The notes beneath the pieces are model-generated. The model worked only from the letters and a program-made list of their open reading frames with translations. It ran no database searches and was not told the DNA's origin. A stretch of DNA of 51,876 nucleotides from Myxococcales bacterium (GTDB lineage Bacteria > Myxococcota_A > Polyangia > Polyangiales > Polyangiaceae), in contig JAEUKE010000025.1 of NCBI GenBank assembly GCA_016794345.1, forward strand, positions 1-51,876, written 5' to 3'. Shown here in pieces: positions 31,026-38,230 of the stretch. Each line of letters starts with the position of its first letter. Position 1 is the stretch's first letter. Position numbers and translations under genes: made by a program.

Positions 31026-33311
31026 GTGGTGAGGGGCGAGCTGGTCGCCGGACGCTATCTCGTCGCGGACGCACTCGGGAGCGGTGCGGAAGCGACCGTG
31101 TTCCGTGCAGAAGACACCGTCAGCGGGCGACAGGTGGCGCTCAAGGTCGGCGGAGGTGCGTCGGGGCTGGGCCACCACCGCCTTCTGGGAGAGGCTGCAG
31201 TCCTGAGGCTTCTCCGCGTGGGCGGCGTTGCCCATGTGCTCGACGCGGGGGTGCACGAGGGGCGCGACTTCCACATCACCGAGCTCGTCGACGGGACACC
31301 ATTTCCTGGCAAGCCCCCTCCCGTCGCTTGGCGTGAGCTCCAGCCAGCAGCCTGTGCGTTGCTCGACACGCTCGAACGAGTGCACGGGGCGGGAATCGTG
31401 CACGCAGACCTCAAGCCGGCCAATGTGCTTGTGACGCACACCGGCCGACCGGTGGTTCTGGATTTCGGTGCGTCGAGGCGGACAACGATCGATCTCGCTC
31501 AGGCCGGCGAACCCGCCGTTGCCGGTGCGCTCGCGTTTCTCGCCCCTGAGGTGCTTCGGGGCGCGAGGCCCAGCGTCGCATCCGACCTCTACGCAATCGG
31601 CACGATGCTGTACCTCGCGATGACCGGAACGCTCCCGCATCCAGGGACTACCCCGAGCACGATTCTTCGAGCCCGCCTCGGCATGCCCGCCGCGCGGCTT
31701 CCCGCGGGGTGTGCGCCTGAATACGTCGAGACGACAGTCGCGGACCTCCTCCATGGCGACCCTGGCGCGCGCCCGAAATCGGCCGCCGCTGCCCGCGGTG
31801 CACTTCTCGATCCAGCAAGCGAGCACCGCCCGCGCGAGGCGACCGTGCTGCTCGCGGACGGAGGCTGGACCGAGGAGGCGCTCAGGGAGCTCTTTCTCGG
31901 CGACGAGCGACTGTTCCATCTGCGCACCGACGCTGCGAGAATTCTCCACCGCGCTGGTGGTGGCGACAGCGGGCGTATCGCCGGAGTCTTGACGGAGTGG
32001 GTCGAGGCTGGCGTAGTCCGCCCGTCGCAGAGCCGCTATTGGATCGACCGTCAATCTCTCGTCGACTTGCAAGAGGCGGAGAACGCGCGCTCCGAACGCG
32101 ACGGCTCCGTCGCGGAGCGCGTGCTCGCGACCGCGAAGCGTGCGGTCGAAGCAGGCGACGCCGTGAGCGCGGTGTCCATGCTCGAGGTCGGCGCGCGCGC
32201 GCTGCGCGAATGCTCCTCCGAGATGGCCGCGGTTCGTGACGATGTCTTCGTCAGCTGGCTCGAGCTCGCCGTGAGCGAGCAGTCGCCCCACGGCGCGGAC
32301 CGCCTCGCATACGAGGCCGCGCAGCATCGCAGCGCGAGCGCCGTGCTCTCCAACGTCTCCACCATGGCACACGCTCTCGTGTCGTTTGCTGGCGATCCTC
32401 GCCGCGCGCTCGAGGAGCTGCAACGGATGGGAGAGATCGAGCCGCCGCGCGTCGAGCGTTGCCGTGTGTCGCTCGCCATGCTCGCCGCGCGGAGCATCGA
32501 CGTCGGAACTGAGCAAGCGATCCTCGCGGCGGCCGAGGCGTACGGCGACCGGTGCGGTGATCCGATCTTCCTCGCGCGACTGGATGGGTGGCGGGGGCGC
32601 CTCGCCTACCGAGAGGGACGCTACGTCGACGCTGCCGAGCTTCATCGTCGCTCTGCTGAGCGCATGACGAACCGCGTCGACGTGGTCCTTGCCCAGCTGA
32701 ACCGCGCCGCGGCTCTCGTCGAAGCGTTCGACTTCCGAGCCGCGCGCCAAGTCGCCTCGACGGCGCGCGAAGCGCTCGGACAAGCGCGACATCCGCTCTT
32801 CGAGGCGCGCCTCGAATGGGTGGCGCGCACGTGCAGCTACCGCCTCGAAGAGGACCTGGCTCCGGATCTGGAGCTCGTCGACGCGTCCGCTCGCCTGGGC
32901 GTCGCGCACATGGAGGCACAGCTGGCGCTCACCGAAGCGGCGTTTGCTTGGCGCGGTGGTCAGCTCGAGACCGCGCTCGCCCTCGCGGCGCGTGCCGAGC
33001 ACCTGTGGCGGCAAGTGAACACGCTGGTCGACCTGGCGTGGTGCGTGCGCGCGCTGCAGCTCGTCTGCGGCGATCCCCGTTCGGCCGACGTCGCTCGAGA
33101 GATCGCCGCGCACGCGTGTCGGAGCGAGATCCCAGGTGTCGGCATTCAGACTCTCGGATTGCTCGCGCTAGCCGGCCACGAGATCAGTGCTGTGCACCGC
33201 GACCAGGTGCAGCGGCTCGCGGCGACTGTGCCAGCGCACTTTCATCGATACCGGATCGATGTCTTGTCGGTGGATGAGGCGCTCATCTACCTCGGTGCGG
33301 ACCGGCGGTGA
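31026..33311 (+). CDS. Ser/Thr protein kinase with C-terminal helical-repeat region
   Basis: The 761-residue protein has an N-terminal Hanks-type kinase domain. The Gly-loop is ALGSGAEATVF (about residue 17), the lysine is in VALKVGG, the catalytic loop HADLKPANVL (about 125) is of the non-RD type with Ala in place of Arg, DFG is at about 146 and APE is in LAPEVL. A linker and about 450 residues of amphipathic helices follow, probably TPR-like (repeated AEALG/AxALEEL patterns). GTG 31026 or 31029 starts it. It diverges from the activator by 67 bp. It is predicted to sense partners through the helical part and to act on the activator; that link is inference. Confidence 0.92.
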   Translation: MVRGELVAGRYLVADALGSGAEATVFRAEDTVSGRQVALKVGGGASGLGHHRLLGEAAVLRLLRVGGVAHVLDAGVHEGRDFHITELVDGTPFPGKPPPVAWRELQPAACALLDTLERVHGAGIVHADLKPANVLVTHTGRPVVLDFGASRRTTIDLAQAGEPAVAGALAFLAPEVLRGARPSVASDLYAIGTMLYLAMTGTLPHPGTTPSTILRARLGMPAARLPAGCAPEYVETTVADLLHGDPGARPKSAAAARGALLDPASEHRPREATVLLADGGWTEEALRELFLGDERLFHLRTDAARILHRAGGGDSGRIAGVLTEWVEAGVVRPSQSRYWIDRQSLVDLQEAENARSERDGSVAERVLATAKRAVEAGDAVSAVSMLEVGARALRECSSEMAAVRDDVFVSWLELAVSEQSPHGADRLAYEAAQHRSASAVLSNVSTMAHALVSFAGDPRRALEELQRMGEIEPPRVERCRVSLAMLAARSIDVGTEQAILAAAEAYGDRCGDPIFLARLDGWRGRLAYREGRYVDAAELHRRSAERMTNRVDVVLAQLNRAAALVEAFDFRAARQVASTAREALGQARHPLFEARLEWVARTCSYRLEEDLAPDLELVDASARLGVAHMEAQLALTEAAFAWRGGQLETALALAARAEHLWRQVNTLVDLAWCVRALQLVCGDPRSADVAREIAAHACRSEIPGVGIQTLGLLALAGHEISAVHRDQVQRLAATVPAHFHRYRIDVLSVDEALIYLGADRR

Positions 33312-33433
33312 GCTGTAGCCACGGCGAGAACATCCGCTGGGTGCGCGATGCGTTTACGTCCGCTCGGAGCGTCCCCAACGGGACCCGCTCGCATTCCCGT
33401 CTCGCGGGTTCGTCCAACAGGCGCCGCGAGTCC

Positions 33434-33676
33434 TCAATGTCGGATATCCGGCGGCCGACAAGACGCACAGTACGCGGCCGGCACGGTCCAAACCTCAGGA
33501 ACGGGGTCGCCTGGCCCCCCTTTCGATTCCCTCTCGACCTTGGGGTCACCGAACCAGAGAGCGAGGTGGTCCTCGGGTGTAGGGACACCCTGTCCGTCTG
33601 GTAAGCCGACGACTACGGCAGGCAGACCATCGAGCACAACGAATTGCCCAAGGTAGAATCGATCGTCTTTGGTCAT
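33434..33676 (-). CDS. Small conserved hypothetical protein
   Basis: This 80-residue protein reads MTKDDRFYLGQFVVLDGLP, then AVVVGLPDGQGVPTPEDHLA and LWFGDPKVER, ending WTVPAAYC. The pattern with DGLPAVVVGL and HLALWFG recalls small myxobacterial hypothetical proteins. No domain or function can be assigned. Confidence 0.6.
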   Translation of the reverse strand: MTKDDRFYLGQFVVLDGLPAVVVGLPDGQGVPTPEDHLALWFGDPKVERESKGGPGDPVPEVWTVPAAYCASCRPPDIRH

Positions 33677-33796
33677 GAGCTTGCCGACAGTGTGCTGAAG
33701 AAGGCCGCGTAGGGATTATCCACACTGCTAAGCCTGTCCAGGCAAGCATCATACCTTCGGCGAGCTCGGCGTCCACACGGCGAGCCGCGCTTCGCC

Positions 33797-34117
33797 GTGG
33801 TCCTCAGCGGCCTATCGGCGCCGCCCGCGCGTGCGACCGTCGAGGCGCAGCTCGTGCAGGCCAAGAAGCTCCTCCGCAAGGACAAGACGTACGAAGCACG
33901 CGAGCTGACGACGCCTGCCGTCGCCGGTGCCTTCCTCCGCAACGACGACGCCCTGCTCGCCGAAGCATTGGTGGTCCACAGCGAGACCCTCCCGAGCGTC
34001 GACGCCGACGCCGACGCCGACGTCGCGCTTCCTCCGTTGAAGCGAGCTCTGGCCCTCACCAAGGACTCCGCGTTGCGCAAGACGATCGAGCGAGCATTGC
34101 CCGTTACGCGCGGGTGA
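33797..34117 (+). CDS. Short protein, possibly a gene fragment
   Basis: A 106-residue reading frame starting at GTG 33797 has helical segments (AKKLLRKDKTYEARELTTP, PLKRALALTKDSALRKTIERAL) and a DADADADV string. It may be the C-terminal end of a larger helical-repeat protein. No ribosome site or family is recognised. Confidence 0.4.
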   Translation: MVLSGLSAPPARATVEAQLVQAKKLLRKDKTYEARELTTPAVAGAFLRNDDALLAEALVVHSETLPSVDADADADVALPPLKRALALTKDSALRKTIERALPVTRG

Positions 34118-34150
34118 GAGCGACTCCGCGGTTGCGGTCGAATCGTTCGA

Positions 34151-35092
34151 TCATCGAGGCACTTTTCTCGAGGCGGCGACGATCTCGCCATTCCGCAACA
34201 CGTAGCGCCGGGTGAACGAGAGCGAGTCACTGCCCTTCTTCGGCCACCAGGTTTCCTCGACGGAGAGCCCGGCGTCGGAGACACTCCAGTCGTTCGTGAC
34301 GACCATCATTTGCCGAGCGTCGCTGTACCTGGTCAGAATGTTCCCATACCCGGAGAAGTCCGCGTCGCCCTGCGAGATGTACGCCTGCCAACCCTCCGCC
34401 CGGACCGGGGCTGCGGGCTTCAGGTCCAGATCCACGGCAGCAGAGAGATCGATCGGCCGAAACACGATCTCGGCTGTGCCCACTCGCGCGGTCCTCAGTC
34501 CACGCGACGCAACGATGTGCTGGGAGTCGAGGTCGGGGGAGGTGGCAATCGCTTCGAGCTTCTCGCCGTCGAGCCGGAACCGGGACAGCACCCCTTCGGA
34601 TGAGCCCACGGCGATCCAGGCGTAGCCATGTTGCTGGTCCACCACCAAGCGCGTGCCGACCCGGGCCCTCAGGGAAGCCGGCGAGCTTTGAGCCGCGAGA
34701 TTGGATGCGTGTCCGTGGCAGTCCTTCCAGACAGGCTCCTGATCGACCGGGAGCTCGAGCGCGGCCTCGTCCTGCGCGTCAGCACGGGCGAGCGGGAGCA
34801 CCGCGGCGATGAGCGCCACATCGGGGACGTCCCGAAAGTGCTGCGTGGCCACGCGAACGATGCAGGCGCCTTGTCGCTCGAATCCGAGCGGACGCGGCGC
34901 CTCTGCGGACGCTGCCGGCGCCGGGTCAAGAACCGACACGACATCGACCGAGCTCGAAGACGATGGCGCGGACCCGCTTTTGGCGGACGACGGCAAGTCG
35001 CCAGAGCGCGCAGGTCCGCCGCAGGCAACGACGACGCCGGCGATCGAAGCCAGGAGCGGTAGGCGCCCGGGAGCCATCACCGCACGCAGCAT
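34151..35092 (-). CDS. Lipoprotein, function unknown
   Basis: The 313-residue product has a signal ending GVVVACGGP and a Ser/Pro/Ala-rich linker. The domain of about 230 residues has repeated beta segments such as VDQQHGYAWIAVGSSEGVL, suggestive of a propeller or beta sandwich. It resembles the two lipoproteins of the VgrG cluster in style, though not clearly in sequence. ATG 35092 or 35077 would both give a signal peptide. Confidence 0.78.
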   Translation of the reverse strand: MLRAVMAPGRLPLLASIAGVVVACGGPARSGDLPSSAKSGSAPSSSSSVDVVSVLDPAPAASAEAPRPLGFERQGACIVRVATQHFRDVPDVALIAAVLPLARADAQDEAALELPVDQEPVWKDCHGHASNLAAQSSPASLRARVGTRLVVDQQHGYAWIAVGSSEGVLSRFRLDGEKLEAIATSPDLDSQHIVASRGLRTARVGTAEIVFRPIDLSAAVDLDLKPAAPVRAEGWQAYISQGDADFSGYGNILTRYSDARQMMVVTNDWSVSDAGLSVEETWWPKKGSDSLSFTRRYVLRNGEIVAASRKVPR

Positions 35093-35313
35093 CGGGTCCC
35101 GGCCGACCGCCAAGGCGACTGTGGGATGAGCCAGAAAGACGCGCTTCACGACGCGCGTACTATGACACGTCGAAGACCGGGTGGTCTTGCCTCTGGTGCT
35201 TGTGGCCTCGACCGAGCGGCAAAGGGCGGGGGAGCGATCAGGATCGAGCACGCCCGACCGCTCCGCTCGCGCTCTCGGCCTGGCCGGCTCGCGTTCGGCT
35301 CAGGCTCGCGGGG

Positions 35314-35994
35314 CTAGGCGACTTCGTAGAGGCCGAAGCTCTTGAAGAGGACGCCGCCGGCTTGTTCGAAGCCGTTGACGGTGAGGCCGTGGGCGCCGAA
35401 GCCGTAGCGGGCGTCGACGAAGGTGCCGATGTGGACGCCGCCGACGTGAATGGACAGGATGCTGTCGGCGCAGCGGGCTTCGAGGACGACGGGCTCGCCG
35501 GGACCGCCGATCTGGGGGACGGTCTCGGGGGCCCGCAGTGTCTCGACGAATGCTTCGGTCTGGAGGCTGAGGAGGCGATCGAGGCGGAACGCGCGTAGCC
35601 AGGGGAGGATCTTGACCGCGTAGGAGGCGCGGCCTTTGCCGGCGCTCGTGACGCGCATCTCGAGGCCGAAGCCGACGCCGGGGACGAGCGCGGTGGCTTC
35701 GACGCGGAGCGCGACGTCTCGCCGCGCGGCGCCGCCCGGGAGGAAGACCTGCCGATGGGCGGGGATGGGGATGACGACGCCCTGACCCGGTCGGGTCTCG
35801 AGGCCGACGACGGCATGCATGCCCGGCAGCGTCTCACCGCGGGAGAAGTCGACCTCGAGGATGGGAGCGCCGCGCCGCAGGGTAGGGACGTCGTGCCACG
35901 TGAGGGGCGAACGACAATAGGCACACATCGCAGCGAGGAACGCGGTCGGCGCGCCGCAATTGGCGCAGTCGAGGACCCGAGCTTCGAAGCTCAT
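35314..35994 (-). CDS. Zinc-ribbon plus jelly-roll protein, short version
   Basis: The 226-residue protein has an N-terminal zinc ribbon (CANCGAPTAFLAAMCAYC), then LRRGAPILEVDFSRG. A beta-sandwich follows with lectin/LamG-like pattern ILSIHVGGVHIGTFVDARYGFGAHGLTVNGFEQAGG. Its ATG overlaps the stop of the next gene upstream. The same order of parts recurs in the C-terminal half of the gene at 35991, so the pair likely arose by duplication. No family name is recognised. Confidence 0.8.
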   Translation of the reverse strand: MSFEARVLDCANCGAPTAFLAAMCAYCRSPLTWHDVPTLRRGAPILEVDFSRGETLPGMHAVVGLETRPGQGVVIPIPAHRQVFLPGGAARRDVALRVEATALVPGVGFGLEMRVTSAGKGRASYAVKILPWLRAFRLDRLLSLQTEAFVETLRAPETVPQIGGPGEPVVLEARCADSILSIHVGGVHIGTFVDARYGFGAHGLTVNGFEQAGGVLFKSFGLYEVA

Positions 35995-37721
35995 CGCGAC
36001 GCCTCCAGCGCGTGCACGCTCGCCTGTCGCAAGACGATGCGTGAGGGTGGCTCGCCTGCGTCGGGATCTGTGCCGACGCGCAGGCCGACCGCGCCGATGC
36101 CATAGGCGGGATCGTACGTCCGGAGCGCGGCCGCGCCATTGAGGTGAGCGATGAGCCAGCCGCCATCCATCCGTACCTCGAGCTCGTTGGGCTCGCCCAT
36201 CGGTCGCAGGTAGGGAGCCTGGACCGTGCGCGAGACGAGGACGATCTGGGCGCTCGTCGCGGGCGATGTGACGAGGCGCGCGAAGAAGAGGGTGCCGGTC
36301 GACGGGACCAGGTCGAGGACGTACCCCACCGACGCGGCGCCGATCGGCTCGTCGCGGACGGCGAGCCCGACGCGAGCTCCGCCCGACATCGTCGTGAATG
36401 CGAAGCGCACGCATCCGCTCCTCAGTCGAAGGAGCGGCTCGCGGAGCGTGGCCGTTCTCGGGGCGCGGCCCTCGTAGAGAACGCCGTCGGGGTGAGGGGC
36501 GAGCGCGCCGGTTGGATTGTCGCTCGGACCCCAGGTCATGGATCGCGCGCTGCACCCGGGAGGCGGCGCAGCGCGAAAATCCCACGCGACGATGGGAGCG
36601 CCGCGCTTCAGATCCGGCGGGCGCGCTTCGACCTTTCCGCCTGGCGTGCGGGCGAGACCGACGCGACACGCGGGGCAGAACTCCGCCGCGGGCGAGACCT
36701 TGTGGTCGCAGATCGGGCACGCGGAGCCGCTCGCGGCGGCTGGCGCGCCGGTGGCAGCGACGCCCCCTCCCGGGGTGACACTGCCGGGTGGCGGGGGCGC
36801 TGATGGATCGCCGGCGGGATCGTAGGCACGGACCGGCGACAGCGGTGGGACCGCACGGAGCGCTTCGCGAATGAGGAGGAACGGCGCTGCGTCCCCGACC
36901 CGGAACACGCGCTCCTTTCGCTTCGCGCTGCTGAACGCGCGGCCGAGCGCGACGAAGATCGAGTCGAGCTCGTGCGGATCTTCGATGGTGACGTCGGTCA
37001 CGTCGTACTGCGCCGCGAGCTTGCGCACGGACTCGACCACACGCGCCGGCTCGTCCGCCTCGAGCTCACGCGCGAGGAAGATGCCTTCGAGGCGAGCACT
37101 GTGGCCCTGCGTGTGCTCGAGGTCGCCGTCCTCCCGGCGCGCACGGAAGAGCAGCTCGTGGACCTGGCTCTCGGTCAGCGGTCCGGTGAAATCGCGGCCG
37201 AACACCCTGTAGATGTGCCGCGCCCACGTTCCCCCATCGAACTCGCCGAGGAGGCGCATGCTCTGGAGCGCATAGAACGAATCGATCTGGGCGTAGGTCG
37301 GCGCGGCCGGCCGCGGCGACGCGGTCGACGACCCGAGCTCCGGCGCGGCCGCGACCGGCATGAGGGCCCCGATCACGACCCCCCGATCGCGCACCAAGGC
37401 GTGGGCCTGAGGCCCGTCGGTCACCAGATCGACGGGGCCGAGCGCGCGCAGGAGCTCGATGTATCGCCCGCCGAACGCGGTCTCGTCGGGCGCACGGAAG
37501 CCGCCCGCGACCACGCGGCTGGGCGTGAGCGCGGAGAGCGCGACCGGCCGCCCGCCGGTGCGAGCGAGGAGCTTGCGGATGGCATCGGGCGCGATCTCGC
37601 GAATACCGGCCGGATCCTGCTGCGGCGCCACGCGATCGGCGCGGACGAGGAGAGCGCCGTCGCTGACGTACACCGTGCCGTCGAGGGTCGCGTGGACCTT
37701 GTAGACGAAGGGGACGAGCAC
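35991..37721 (-). CDS. Large protein with zinc ribbon and jelly-roll half
   Basis: The 576-residue product has a novel N-terminal domain of about 300 residues (VYKVHATLDGTVYVSDGALLV; a segment near residue 130 on YAQIDSFYALQSMRL). A Pro/Gly linker and a zinc ribbon, CPICDHKVSPAAEFCPACRVG, follow. Then comes LKRGAPIVAWDFRAAPPPG and a lectin-like sandwich ending GIGAVGLRVGTDPDAGEPPSR. GTG 37721 with GAGG ahead is chosen. It diverges from the PAAR gene, 218 bp away. No family is recognised; cytoplasmic. Confidence 0.8.
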   Translation of the reverse strand: MLVPFVYKVHATLDGTVYVSDGALLVRADRVAPQQDPAGIREIAPDAIRKLLARTGGRPVALSALTPSRVVAGGFRAPDETAFGGRYIELLRALGPVDLVTDGPQAHALVRDRGVVIGALMPVAAAPELGSSTASPRPAAPTYAQIDSFYALQSMRLLGEFDGGTWARHIYRVFGRDFTGPLTESQVHELLFRARREDGDLEHTQGHSARLEGIFLARELEADEPARVVESVRKLAAQYDVTDVTIEDPHELDSIFVALGRAFSSAKRKERVFRVGDAAPFLLIREALRAVPPLSPVRAYDPAGDPSAPPPPGSVTPGGGVAATGAPAAASGSACPICDHKVSPAAEFCPACRVGLARTPGGKVEARPPDLKRGAPIVAWDFRAAPPPGCSARSMTWGPSDNPTGALAPHPDGVLYEGRAPRTATLREPLLRLRSGCVRFAFTTMSGGARVGLAVRDEPIGAASVGYVLDLVPSTGTLFFARLVTSPATSAQIVLVSRTVQAPYLRPMGEPNELEVRMDGGWLIAHLNGAAALRTYDPAYGIGAVGLRVGTDPDAGEPPSRIVLRQASVHALEASR

Positions 37722-37939
37722 AAGTGCCTCTATCGAAGGACGCTGTCGACTGCAAGCGGGTGCCGTGGACCGTGTTTGTGGCGCTCGCCGTGAGCCGACC
37801 CTGTTCGGGTGTGCCGCGCGACATCGCGTACACCACGCCATCGACCACTCGTGCTTCGGCGCGTCCTCGGCGCACGCCCACGAGCAACGAGAGCGCGAGC
37901 TGCTCGGCCCTCGGCGATGGATCAGGTAGCCTGCTGGCG

Positions 37940-38227
37940 ATGAAGCCCGGTGTCCGCGTTGGTGACGCTCACACTTGTCCCCAGCAGCAGCCGTCGCCCC
38001 ACGTTGGCGGGGTCGTGGTCGGCCCCGGCGCCCCGACCGTCCTTCTCGAACACCAGCCCGGCTGCGTCTCCGGGGATCAGTGCGCTTGCGTGGGACCGCC
38101 CAACGTCGCGATCGCCACGTCGTCGACGGTCCTCTTCTCTGGCAAGCCGGCCGTGCGGGTCGGCGACCCGACGGCGCACGGTGGCGTCATCGTCGCCGGC
38201 GCGGCGACGGTTCTCGTTGGAGACTGA
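37940..38227 (+). CDS. PAAR domain protein (type VI spike tip)
   Basis: This 95-residue protein contains typical PAAR repeats: KPGVRVGDAHTCP, a GPGAPTVLLEHQPGCVSGDQC turn, then FSGKPAVRVGDPTAHGG. Cysteines and histidines that bind zinc at the cone tip are present. It would cap the VgrG trimer. It precedes VgrG by 3 bp, so both are made as a unit. Core type VI genes (tssB, tssC, clpV) are not in the window. Confidence 0.92.
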   Translation: MKPGVRVGDAHTCPQQQPSPHVGGVVVGPGAPTVLLEHQPGCVSGDQCACVGPPNVAIATSSTVLFSGKPAVRVGDPTAHGGVIVAGAATVLVGD

Positions 38228-38230
38228 GCG

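Noticed and set aside
29955..33113. A 1052-codon open frame on the minus strand across the kinase and activator genes
   Set aside because: It is antisense to the kinase, has Arg/His-rich shadow composition without domain signals, and the kinase and activator have strong motifs in their own frames.
37751..37765. GGCAC-N4-TTGCA on the minus strand ahead of the 37721 gene
   Set aside because: It resembles a sigma-54 element but the GG-GC distance is 11, not 12, and such promoters need strict spacing.
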